From IMG/VR virus record IMGVR_UViG_3300008469_000296, positions 1-31,819 of that record: a stretch of 31,819 bases of DNA, one strand, 5' to 3'. Both the position numbers and the translations under genes were made by a program. Each line of letters begins with the position of its first letter. The first letter of the stretch is position 1. The stretch comes from a virus. Shown here one piece after another: positions 16,819 to 23,799 of the stretch. The notes below the pieces were generated by a model. The model ran no database searches and was not told the DNA's origin. It saw only the letters and a program-made list of their open reading frames with translations.

Positions 16819-16966
16819 TTGTCTGCCCCACTCTATTATTTTTATCCTTGATGAAACTTATTATCATCTCTACGAAATCTGCTAAAATTAATATAGTATT
16901 TCCTAAAACGAAAGTTAGTACCGCGAAAACTGTTGCCATTATAATTAGTATGAATAAAATTTCCAT
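16802..16966 (-). CDS. Small single-pass membrane protein
   Basis: This 54-residue ORF begins MEILFILIIMATVFAVLTFV and stays hydrophobic to about residue 40, with only an Asn at 23 and an Asp at 30, then ends in a polar tail (KDKNNRVGQ). It is likely one long or two short membrane helices. Its ATG overlaps the upstream stop as TAATG, with AAAGGA at proper spacing. Small inner-membrane proteins of this kind are common in T4-like phages; the function is unknown. Confidence 0.65.
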   Translation of the reverse strand: MEILFILIIMATVFAVLTFVLGNTILILADFVEMIISFIKDKNNRVGQTNEMGI

Positions 16967-17277
16967 TATTGTCCTTTATTTATTATTTTTTGTTGTTCAA
17001 TTAGATTGCATTTTAATTTTGTTAATCTGTCTATATCATGTTGTATTTTTTCTAAATCAGTATTTACATATTCTTGGAATTCTATATCATCCACATCCGC
17101 TTTTTCGATAGTTTCAATTCCATTCAAAAAATGATTAGATAATATTACTTTTTTAAAGGCGATAGATTCTTCATCTAATTCTTCATCACAAGAAATGAAA
17201 GCACTCTTTATTTCTTTTGTGCCTTCTCTTACTGGAATAATTTTATAAAAAAGTGAATTTGCATTGCTCATATCCAT
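16966..17277 (-). CDS. Unknown acidic protein
   Basis: A 103-residue acidic protein (CDEELDEESIAFKK, KADVDDIEFQEYVNTD) with a short coiled-coil-like C-terminus (LEKIQHDIDRLTKLKCNLIEQQ). It is the first gene after the promoter at 17308-17340 and is coupled to the membrane-protein gene by a TAATG overlap. No family recognised. Confidence 0.65.
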   Translation of the reverse strand: MDMSNANSLFYKIIPVREGTKEIKSAFISCDEELDEESIAFKKVILSNHFLNGIETIEKADVDDIEFQEYVNTDLEKIQHDIDRLTKLKCNLIEQQKIINKGQ

Positions 17278-17307
17278 GATTTTTATTTCCTTTCTTTTAT
17301 TTATAAT

Positions 17308-17340
17308 ATTATAAGGAATTTTTCCTTAAAATTCCATTAA
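17308..17340 (-). promoter_or_regulatory. Middle-type promoter upstream of the small-gene operon
   Basis: Minus-strand boxes are TTAATG, 5 bases, TTAAGG, 10 bases, TATAAT (17313-17308). The sequence right after TATAAT includes TATAAATA, which equals the T4 late-promoter core, so this site might also serve late transcription. Confidence 0.7.
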
Positions 17341-17367
17341 TTTTTCTACAAATTTAAATATCCTTAA

Positions 17368-17388
17368 GCCAATATTTTAAATATTGGC
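17368..17388 (-). terminator. Hairpin with the DMP19-like gene's stop codon as its loop
   Basis: A perfect 9-bp stem (GCCAATATT / AATATTGGC) has a 3-base loop that is exactly the TAA stop codon of the upstream gene. It separates that gene from the next promoter. The tail is not a U-run, so it may be a terminator, an RNA-stability stem or a translational end signal. Confidence 0.45.
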
Positions 17389-17877
17389 GTCAATTAATTT
17401 TCCAAATTCTTCATATACTTCATAGAATCTTTTATCCAATGTTCTAGTAAAATATGAATTCATTCTACCATAATCATCATTTTCTTCTTCTATTATGTAA
17501 TACTCATCTTTTATAACATCATATTCTTCTTCGAAAATAATTTTATTTTTATCGATTTCATCTTCAGAAAAATCTTCTAGTATGCTTATCATCTCAATAA
17601 AAATATTATTATCTTTTAATTGTGGGAACAATTCTTTTATATCACTAACCATTTTACTATGAAGATCAACATTATCGTATATTTCAGAATATTCATCGTT
17701 TACATCTGATGCATATCCATTTTGAAAATATTGTTGGAATCCACCATTGTTCACTTGATATGTACAAAGAGCATATTGAAATAAAGCACCTTCTAATTTT
17801 CCTTCTTTTTCATATACAGCTTTTGTTTCGTTTTTATGTTTTTCCCAGTTTGTTTGGTAATTATTTTCTATTGTCAA
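17377..17877 (-). CDS. DMP19-like (DUF4375) acidic protein, possible DNA mimic
   Basis: The 166-residue protein contains the DUF4375/DMP19 hallmark QVNNGGFQQYFQNGYA (about residues 41-56) in a mostly helical fold. It is very acidic, with roughly 38 Asp/Glu against 16 Lys/Arg, the acids concentrated in the C-terminal 80 residues (SEDEID, EEEYD, EEENDDY). DMP19 of Neisseria is a described DNA-mimic protein that keeps a transcription factor off its operator. In a phage, a mimic could block a host repressor, nucleoid protein or restriction enzyme; this is inference. The start is a TTG after AAGGA; no ATG is available nearby. It has its own promoter. Confidence 0.75.
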   Translation of the reverse strand: MTIENNYQTNWEKHKNETKAVYEKEGKLEGALFQYALCTYQVNNGGFQQYFQNGYASDVNDEYSEIYDNVDLHSKMVSDIKELFPQLKDNNIFIEMISILEDFSEDEIDKNKIIFEEEYDVIKDEYYIIEEENDDYGRMNSYFTRTLDKRFYEVYEEFGKLIDANI

Positions 17878-17904
17878 TTTATATCCTTTTATTTTATATA
17901 ATAT

Positions 17905-17937
17905 ATTATAGCATATTATACCTTAAAGTAAGATAAA
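17905..17937 (-). promoter_or_regulatory. Middle-type promoter for the DMP19-like gene
   Basis: Minus-strand elements are a weak distal box (TTTATC), 5 bases, TTAAGG, 10 bases, TATAAT (17910-17905), about 28 bases before the TTG start. This member has the poorest distal box of the set. Confidence 0.65.
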
Positions 17938-17967
17938 ATATGATAATATTTTATCAAAATATTTAAA

Positions 17968-18510
17968 TTAATTAAAATTCAAAGGAGATTCATTTATGCT
18001 TTGTTTCGGAACGCCAAATCCTAAATCGACTGCTTGACCAGGTGTTTGCTGTGGCTGAGCATCCATTTTTTGCACCAAAGCAGAATTATCATCTTCTTGA
18101 TCAAAAAATCGCATAGTATTGAAATCAACACCAAGTAAGTTTGTGCTCAGTCTACCAGTTCTTCTGTTTTTTAGAAATTTAATAGCAATTTGTTTTTCTT
18201 CAAACATTTGCTCATTTGCAAGCAATGCCATAACAACATCAGCTGTTTGAATAATTCCTAATGAATCTGCAATTGTATCCATACCAGCATCCATATTTCC
18301 GTAAGCACTATTATGTGTTAAAATTCCATTACACATAAATAAATGATCATCAGAAACTTCAATATCAATAGTATCAATATCTCCACAAGGTACTATAGAA
18401 ACAATTTCATCATCAAAATCAACTGATGTGAAATCAAAATTGTCATCAAAATTATGTTTGAATAAACCTTCTAATTCTTCTCTATCATCTTCCCAATTCA
18501 GTACTTCCAT
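17968..18510 (-). CDS. 41: Replicative helicase gp41, C-terminal fragment with C-intein
   Basis: The 180-residue ORF opens with a very acidic extension (residues 1-35), then the intein C-terminal block: DEIVSIVPCGDIDTIDIEV, DDHLFMCNGILTHN (blocks F and G, penultimate His and terminal Asn, residue 67). Ser+1 begins the C-extein SAYGNMDAGMDTIADSLGIIQTADVVMAL, which is the last part of the DnaB-like helicase core, including FLKNRRTGR (arginine-finger region). The ATG overlaps the stop of the N-half as TAATG and has AAAGGA upstream, so it is a designed restart rather than an obvious frameshift. The half closely resembles the known split intein gp41-8. Confidence 0.9.
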   Translation of the reverse strand: MEVLNWEDDREELEGLFKHNFDDNFDFTSVDFDDEIVSIVPCGDIDTIDIEVSDDHLFMCNGILTHNSAYGNMDAGMDTIADSLGIIQTADVVMALLANEQMFEEKQIAIKFLKNRRTGRLSTNLLGVDFNTMRFFDQEDDNSALVQKMDAQPQQTPGQAVDLGFGVPKQSINESPLNFN

Positions 18511-19829
18511 TATTTTATTCCTTTGCTACAAATTTTGTCCCCAGGTTTGAGATTATATAGTATACTTTTCAGACCTTCAGGTGTTGGGAATCTATGTTGT
18601 TTTGAAACTTTAATAGATTTTCCGGATTTGGTTTTTATTATGAATCCCTCTTGTTTGTGAACGTCGGATACATATTTTACTTTTCTTTTTTGATTATTAG
18701 TTCCAGTGATTTCATCACCTACCTTTAAATCACCAATATTAACATCTTTACCATCAAAAGTAGTAACCTTTTCACCAGTTTCAATACATCTATTCAATTG
18801 TCCAAATGTCACGACTGGCATATCTTCTTTTTTACAAAAACCGTGTAACTCTTCTGCGATTGCTTTATAATATTGATAGTTTCCACCAGATTGTGCTAAT
18901 GTAACTCTTGATGATGCCATAAGTGTCAAATAATCAATTACTACAGCATCAGGCTTAAAACCATCTTCAGATTCTAACTCATTCATGAGCGCTTTCATTT
19001 TAAGAACTGACATTTCACCAGCAGGATATTCCTTGATTATGAGTTTACCACACGATGGTTCGATCTTTTTTATTTTGCTGATATATTCTTCCTTTGATAA
19101 TTTCCACAATTCATTTGCAGGATGATTTATTAAATTCGAATCTATTCTTTTTCCTATTTCATATTCTGGCATTTCAAGTGTTAGAAATAAAACATTTTTC
19201 TTTTGAAGCATCATCGCAGCAGTAACACTTACACCATAAGCAGATTTTCCACCGTGAGAAGGGGCAACTATTACATTCAATGACTTCTTACTAAATCCAC
19301 CATTTAACTCTTTATCAATTGTATTTGTACCAGTTTTTACCGTCTCTTCATTATTATGATAATATTCATATCTCGAATCTGCATTTGTATTATACTCCAT
19401 ACCGGTATCATAATCAAAGGTAACTGCGAGTGCTTTTTCAACACAACCCAATACACCTTCAAATGGTTTATCATTTTCAATAATATTAGCAGATTCATAA
19501 ATCGCATCAACAAGTTCAATTTTTTGAATGTATTTTTCAGTTTCTCCTAATAGAAAATCATAATTATCTAATGGAGAATCTTGTACTATTTTCTTGAATT
19601 GTGAAATCACGGAAGGTTTCAAACTATCCTGGATTTCATTGCTCTGTTTAATAATCAATGACATTTCTTTAAAAGATGGTTTTGTATCATATTTTATCAC
19701 ATACCCTTGTATAATTTTAAATAGCTCTGAATTTTCAAGAGTTTTAAAGTGTGATGATTTTAAATGTGGATATACCTTTCCAAAATAGTCATTACTTTCA
19801 ACAATGTGTTTCAAAATTATATTTTCCAT
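18510..19829 (-). CDS. 41: Replicative helicase gp41, N-terminal fragment with N-intein
   Basis: This is the 5'-3' hexameric helicase of the phage fork. Residues 1-347 are the N-extein: a helical N-terminal domain, then Walker A APSHGGKS, LTLEMPEYEIGKRID, and VVIDYLTLM (Walker B). It breaks at VVTFGQLNR, the conserved strand before the DNA loop. Cys348 starts a 92-residue N-intein: CIETGEKV (block A), and KSIKVSKQHRFPT (block B with its His), ending Lys-rich at GIK. Joined exteins give 460 residues against 475 in T4 gp41. The insertion point, LNR before Ser, is the same as in the published gp41-8 split intein as I recall it. Unspliced, this fragment would lack part of the ATPase core. Confidence 0.92.
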   Translation of the reverse strand: MENIILKHIVESNDYFGKVYPHLKSSHFKTLENSELFKIIQGYVIKYDTKPSFKEMSLIIKQSNEIQDSLKPSVISQFKKIVQDSPLDNYDFLLGETEKYIQKIELVDAIYESANIIENDKPFEGVLGCVEKALAVTFDYDTGMEYNTNADSRYEYYHNNEETVKTGTNTIDKELNGGFSKKSLNVIVAPSHGGKSAYGVSVTAAMMLQKKNVLFLTLEMPEYEIGKRIDSNLINHPANELWKLSKEEYISKIKKIEPSCGKLIIKEYPAGEMSVLKMKALMNELESEDGFKPDAVVIDYLTLMASSRVTLAQSGGNYQYYKAIAEELHGFCKKEDMPVVTFGQLNRCIETGEKVTTFDGKDVNIGDLKVGDEITGTNNQKRKVKYVSDVHKQEGFIIKTKSGKSIKVSKQHRFPTPEGLKSILYNLKPGDKICSKGIK

Positions 19830-19831
19830 TT

Positions 19832-19972
19832 CTACCCTTTATAATATATTCTTAAATATTCAAATATTGTGTTATGTGGGATGTATACGTGTTTTTCACA
19901 TTCCATAATAAATTCTTCAACTGTATTTGTTTTCTTTTGAATATCATCCAATTTTTCTTTATACATTTCCAT
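19832..19972 (-). CDS. Small unknown protein between smpB and helicase
   Basis: A 46-residue ORF (MEMYKEKLDD...) whose ATG overlaps the smpB stop as TGATG and whose TAG lies 2 bases before the helicase ATG. The tight coupling at both ends argues that it is translated. It is charged, with one Cys, and I do not recognise it. Its 3' end supplies the AAAGGG ribosome site of the helicase gene. Confidence 0.55.
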   Translation of the reverse strand: MEMYKEKLDDIQKKTNTVEEFIMECEKHVYIPHNTIFEYLRIYYKG

Positions 19973-20436
19973 CAATAATCCTTCATTTGTCTTTTTGAAT
20001 CCATATCCATTTGCTTCCTTTTCAGAGTTTCTCTTTTATCGTGTAATTTTTTCCCTCGGACTAAACAAACCTCAACTTTTACTTTATTGCTTGTTTCTGG
20101 TTGATAAATTTTCCTAGGGACTAAAGTCAACCCCTTTTCTGTCACCAGTTGAAACATTTTTGATATTTCTTTTTTATGCATAAGCAATTTCCTATCTCTG
20201 TCTGGTTCATTTTTAGTGAATCTGTTTATGCTATAATCCGGAAGCGAGATGTGCATACCAAAGATAAACATTTCATTTTTAATGATTTTAATATGACTTT
20301 CTCTGATTGATGCTCTATTAGCTCTTATTCCTTTAATTTCTCCACCAGTTAACTGAATACCAGCTTCATAGGTTTCTAAAACTTCATACTCAAAATTAAC
20401 CTTTTTGTTTTTAGAATATATTTTATCATTTTTCAT
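19972..20436 (-). CDS. smpB: SmpB, tmRNA-binding protein
   Basis: SmpB binds tmRNA and delivers it to stalled ribosomes in trans-translation. The 154 residues match bacterial SmpB along the whole length: YEVLETYEAGIQLTGGEIKGIR, then MHISLPDYS, DRDRKLLMHKKEISKM, GLTLVPRKIY, and GKKLHDKRETLKRK. The C-terminal tail, which in SmpB probes the empty mRNA channel, is present but short. The ATG at 20436 follows GAGGG; the preceding TTG is unlikely. It has its own middle-type promoter. No tmRNA gene fits in any gap of this window, so it would act with the host tmRNA or one encoded elsewhere in the phage. Confidence 0.92.
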   Translation of the reverse strand: MKNDKIYSKNKKVNFEYEVLETYEAGIQLTGGEIKGIRANRASIRESHIKIIKNEMFIFGMHISLPDYSINRFTKNEPDRDRKLLMHKKEISKMFQLVTEKGLTLVPRKIYQPETSNKVKVEVCLVRGKKLHDKRETLKRKQMDMDSKRQMKDY

Positions 20437-20492
20437 CAAATTCCCTCATATGATTTTTGTAACATCATACCACCTTTCAATTTTTGTTATAT

Positions 20493-20525
20493 ATTATATT
20501 GTAATTTTCCTTAATTTTTCCTTAT
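20493..20525 (-). promoter_or_regulatory. Middle-type promoter for smpB and the helicase operon
   Basis: Minus-strand boxes are ATAAGG, 5 bases, TTAAGG, 10 bases, TATAAT (20498-20493). Both boxes are good matches, making this one of the clearest tandem-box members. Confidence 0.72.
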
Positions 20526-20540
20526 AATTTTGTTCAACTA

Positions 20541-20568
20541 CGAAAATAATTGATCAAAATTATTTTCG
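20541..20568 (-). terminator. Hairpin after dda
   Basis: A perfect 11-bp stem (CGAAAATAATT / AATTATTTTCG) with loop GATCAA begins 5 bases after the dda stop codon, just before the smpB promoter. There is no U-run after it. The position suggests transcription termination or 3'-end protection. Confidence 0.5.
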
Positions 20569-20573
20569 CGATT

Positions 20574-21884
20574 TTAATATCTCAAAATTTTAACAGAATT
20601 TGAAGCTCTTGTGAGTGCAACATACATCAATCTATACATAAATTCCATATCTTGAAATCCGCTAAAATCTTCAATTTCTCTCAAATCAATATAAACGTCT
20701 TCAAAAGTACTACCTTGTAGCTTATGTATGGTTGATGCATAAACATATTTCACATCACTAAATGAATTTTTGATTTTAAAGAAATCAGCCCAAGCAGTTT
20801 TTTTATCATACCCTTTAGCATTTTTTGCTATTGCAGAATACATTTCTAATACTTCTTTGAATCTTTGCTCTGAGTAGGGATCAACAACTTTGAATGGTTT
20901 GTTTTCTTCATCTTTTATATCCCAATAAAGGATGTTAACATTAGGATCTTCAATTTGTTCACATTCTTTGATTGTGACAACGTCACCATTCATATGAAAT
21001 ATTTCATCGCCTTCTACATGAGCATCTTGAAAAACTACTTCATCGCCAGGAACAAACAAAGGAATGTCTCCTTTTTTCACCTTTCTGATCCCTGAATTAT
21101 ATTTATTGACTCTTGAATTTGTATACGCAGTTAATATTTTATCATTAGCATTATTAAAATAATCATTCATAAATTCCTTCGGATCAACAAATATTGAAAT
21201 AGAATTTCCGAAATTTGTATCATCTCTCATCAAATTTCTGATAGGATCAAATTTTCCATTCTCTATATATAAACGCAGCTTTGTAGCTTCTTCGATGATA
21301 GGATTGTCTAAAGCCTGTCTAACTATCTCACTGAGTTTATGTTGAGATTTCATCTCAAAAACTGGATTGCTCTCACCATCTACAGGAGGAAGTTGCAAAT
21401 AATCCCCAATAAACAAAACAACTTTCACTTTAGAAGATTTTATGGAACTCTTGATATATTTGAATAGCTCAGCACTTATCATACTTGATTCATCGACTAT
21501 TAAAACATCAACTCTTGTTTTGTCTTTGTTGAAATTATCCATAATAAGTTCTTGTAAACCTGATTGAAAATTTGGTTGCAATTTTAAATTCAAAAAACTA
21601 TGAATAGTAGAACTTTCAATTTCTAAATCATTTTTTTCAAGCATATCTTTCGCGACTCTTAAACTTTTATGAGTAGGAGTAGTTAATTTAATTTTGAGTT
21701 TTCTTCCTCGATGTTTCATTCCCATTAGAGTTTCTACAATTTGAGAAGTCATGAATGTTTTACCAACACCTGCTGGTCCTATGAGTGAAATAATAGATTC
21801 ACTCCAAAGATTGTCATTTAATGCTTCTTTTATGTCTTTTATTATGCCTTCATATGCTTCTTGTTGGTGCTCAGTTAATGCCAT
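20574..21884 (-). CDS. dda: Dda-like SF1 DNA helicase
   Basis: Dda is a 5'-3' helicase of the RecD/Pif1 group that displaces proteins from DNA and helps start replication and recombination. The 436 residues (T4 Dda 439) show all motifs in order: LIGPAGVGKTFMTSQI (Walker A), TPTHKSLRVAKDML (Ia), VLIVDESSMI (II), FIGDYLQLPPV (III), TAYTNSRVNKYN (IV region), YASTIHKLQGSTFEDVYID (V) and MYVALTRASNSVKIL (VI). The start ATG follows AAGGA. It is followed by a hairpin. Confidence 0.93.
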   Translation of the reverse strand: MALTEHQQEAYEGIIKDIKEALNDNLWSESIISLIGPAGVGKTFMTSQIVETLMGMKHRGRKLKIKLTTPTHKSLRVAKDMLEKNDLEIESSTIHSFLNLKLQPNFQSGLQELIMDNFNKDKTRVDVLIVDESSMISAELFKYIKSSIKSSKVKVVLFIGDYLQLPPVDGESNPVFEMKSQHKLSEIVRQALDNPIIEEATKLRLYIENGKFDPIRNLMRDDTNFGNSISIFVDPKEFMNDYFNNANDKILTAYTNSRVNKYNSGIRKVKKGDIPLFVPGDEVVFQDAHVEGDEIFHMNGDVVTIKECEQIEDPNVNILYWDIKDEENKPFKVVDPYSEQRFKEVLEMYSAIAKNAKGYDKKTAWADFFKIKNSFSDVKYVYASTIHKLQGSTFEDVYIDLREIEDFSGFQDMEFMYRLMYVALTRASNSVKILRY

Positions 21885-21940
21885 TTATTATCCTTCTTTC
21901 TATTAATTTATTTTTATATGCACATTCAAAATATTTACTA

Positions 21941-22912
21941 TCAAATATTTACCAGTTCTCCAAAATCAAATTCGTAAATTTTTTCTTGTATTGATTGTAA
22001 AATAGTTTTGAACTGCTCAAAACTAGTATCATTTGAAACAGTTACTCCAAATGCATTTAAATGTCCGCCCGCAGATGTTACTGATGGTAACATTATCGAT
22101 GTGTCAACAATTTCTTTTTTAATTTTCATAGCAATATCAGGATGTAAATTTCTAAACCTAATTGAAATCCTATTATAAGATGTTGCTATCAAGTAAACTT
22201 GATATTCAGAAAAATCTACAGTCAAAAAAGGAATGAAATTATCAGCAAATGCAAACATGAATTTTTTGTTGCTGTCAACTGTTATGTAATTTGCTTCAAA
22301 TAATTTTTTAAAATATTCATTTTTTTCAGTTAAAATTTCTTTGTATCTTCTTTTGAAAAAAGAAGGCATTTTATAGTCATTTGTTTCAACTTGAATAGTC
22401 CAACCTTTTATTTTAATATCCCAAAATAATGTGTTAAAAACCCACCCGATTTTAAATAATGGATCATTTTCTAACCATATATCATATGAGTTGATTATGC
22501 TGACCAATTTTTCTAAATTTTTATTTGATGGTTTTAGATACAAATATGTCAATTTTGTTGCAGAAGCTTTTATTGAATGTATAAAAATAAAATTCTCTCT
22601 CTGTTTCAATTTTTCAAAAAGCTCAAAACACTGATCATCATATTCATGATGATCTATATAAATAAATTTGATATTTGAATATGAATTCACCATTCGTTCT
22701 AATTTTTTTAAATCAGATAACTGAAATGATAAATCAGTTAGGAACACTTCATTTGTTAATTCTGATAAGTTGTCAATGACAATATCAATATACTCGCTAA
22801 TCCCATCATACCCTGTATTGAGATATAATGCACCATCTCTTGTTTCCTTGATACTAAATTGTGAACCAACACCATCCATATCATTATGTGATAATGATAT
22901 TGTACTATACAT
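21941..22912 (-). CDS. DHH-family phosphoesterase
   Basis: The 323-residue protein has the DHH metal-binding motifs: HNDMDGVGS near the N-terminus, VFLTDLSF, and YIDHHEYD around residues 86-93. It also has the C-terminal DHHA1-type GGHLNAFG. Family members hydrolyse nanoRNA, pAp, cyclic dinucleotides or single-stranded DNA. The substrate cannot be assigned here. In a phage, options are clearing short RNA for nucleotide supply, RecJ-like end processing, or destroying a cyclic-nucleotide defence signal. It overlaps the upstream gene by 8 bases and has a weak GAAAG ribosome site. Confidence 0.82.
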   Translation of the reverse strand: MYSTISLSHNDMDGVGSQFSIKETRDGALYLNTGYDGISEYIDIVIDNLSELTNEVFLTDLSFQLSDLKKLERMVNSYSNIKFIYIDHHEYDDQCFELFEKLKQRENFIFIHSIKASATKLTYLYLKPSNKNLEKLVSIINSYDIWLENDPLFKIGWVFNTLFWDIKIKGWTIQVETNDYKMPSFFKRRYKEILTEKNEYFKKLFEANYITVDSNKKFMFAFADNFIPFLTVDFSEYQVYLIATSYNRISIRFRNLHPDIAMKIKKEIVDTSIMLPSVTSAGGHLNAFGVTVSNDTSFEQFKTILQSIQEKIYEFDFGELVNI

Positions 22913-23384
22913 TATTTTTCTTTCTTTTTGTTTTTATGATTCCACCTTGTCTATAAATATCATTTATTTTATCAATTTCCACTTGAGGCAACATATCAGC
23001 ATATCTATTTCCTATTGCAATATTGCACTTGTAAAATTTACAAATATTTTCTATAGATTCATCATCAATTGTTTTATTTTTTTTCGGATAAGGAATATAT
23101 TTGATAGCACCCCGAGGGATGAGCTTATTCACTAAATTATACACTTGGTCTATCGGAATTTCGTGAATATTCACGAAATTTGCAATATCAATAGTTGCTG
23201 GATGATTTGATAATATTTGAAGAAACAGAAATTCTTGTAACGAATTTGTTTCTTCAGCTGTTGCGACAAATCTTTTGTTAAAACAAGAATTTATTATTTC
23301 AAATGAATTCTTCTTTTTTTCTTTTGTGGTTGTAGTTTCTTCTTCTACTTCTTTACTTTTTGGAATTCCCCATTCATCTAACAT
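22905..23384 (-). CDS. Unknown protein with winged-helix-like core
   Basis: A 159-residue protein starting MLDEWGIPKSK at the ATG at 23384, 5 bases after AGGAG. A Lys/Glu/Thr-rich linker (about residues 11-27) leads to a central segment, LQEFLFLQILSNHPATIDIANFVNIHEIP, followed by YNLVNKLIPRGAIKYIPYPKK, which reads like a winged-helix DNA-binding domain. The C-terminus is strongly basic. The N-terminal LDEW resembles the acidic-Trp endings of other proteins here, but it is at the wrong end. I do not recognise the family; a replication or transcription accessory role is possible. Confidence 0.65.
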   Translation of the reverse strand: MLDEWGIPKSKEVEEETTTTKEKKKNSFEIINSCFNKRFVATAEETNSLQEFLFLQILSNHPATIDIANFVNIHEIPIDQVYNLVNKLIPRGAIKYIPYPKKNKTIDDESIENICKFYKCNIAIGNRYADMLPQVEIDKINDIYRQGGIIKTKRKKNNV

Positions 23385-23422
23385 CAATTCTCCTTTGTGA
23401 TGACTATAATAATTACCAAATA

Positions 23423-23752
23423 TTATTTAGATTTGTACTTCAATTTTCCTTTATTTACTGTTCTTTCTATTTCAGGAATTGGCTCAAGAATTCCTAAAAC
23501 ATCTATTGATGGTATCAATAGTAGCCCATCACCATCATAATCATCAAACTGAATAGGATGAGATCTAGGAACACCATAATAAACATAATCACCTACTTTC
23601 ATATCATTTACCTTTGGACCAACTGAAAGTATGTGCCCTGATTCAGGGAATTCATTTGTTGTTGTTAATATAATACCTGATGCTGTTTGTGTTTTATAAT
23701 ATGGTTCAATTAATACTCTGTCGTGTGTACATTTAAATCCTGCTGCTTTCAT
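23423..23752 (-). CDS. 31: GroES-like cochaperonin (gp31 analogue)
   Basis: The 109-residue protein matches Cpn10: CTHDRVLIEPYYKTQTASGIILTTTN contains the mobile loop that binds GroEL. It is followed by GHILSVGPKVNDMKVGDYVYYG and a C-terminal LLLIPSIDVLGIL strand. T4 gp31 (111 residues) replaces GroES so that host GroEL can fold the major capsid protein. Here the sequence looks closer to bacterial GroES than T4 gp31 does. It sits downstream of uvsX, with TTAAGGAG as its ribosome site. Confidence 0.9.
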   Translation of the reverse strand: MKAAGFKCTHDRVLIEPYYKTQTASGIILTTTNEFPESGHILSVGPKVNDMKVGDYVYYGVPRSHPIQFDDYDGDGLLLIPSIDVLGILEPIPEIERTVNKGKLKYKSK

Positions 23753-23799
23753 TTATTTCTCCTTAAAATTGGTTAATTGTTATTATAATATGTGTTTAA

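Noticed and set aside
17360-17368. A further TTAAGG box behind the hairpin
   Set aside because: No TATAAT lies 10 bases downstream; it may be chance or an accessory site of the promoter at 17308.
18500-18520. Helicase break as a simple frameshift pseudogene
   Set aside because: Complete N- and C-intein motifs flank the break, and the second ORF has its own ribosome site and start.
19337-19519. Minus-strand ORF rich in Met and Ile within the helicase gene
   Set aside because: It is an alternative frame of the gp41 N-terminal fragment, with no independent start signal.
19832-20573. A tmRNA or tRNA gene near smpB
   Set aside because: No gap is long enough for a tmRNA, and I saw no cloverleaf with TTC loop and CCA in any intergenic stretch.
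22431-23135. Plus-strand ORFs over the DHH and unknown genes
   Set aside because: They are antisense shadows without ribosome sites; both minus-strand genes are well supported.
23753-23799. TTAAGG at the GroES-like gene as another middle promoter
   Set aside because: TTAAGGAG here is the ribosome binding site and no TATAAT follows at 10 bases.
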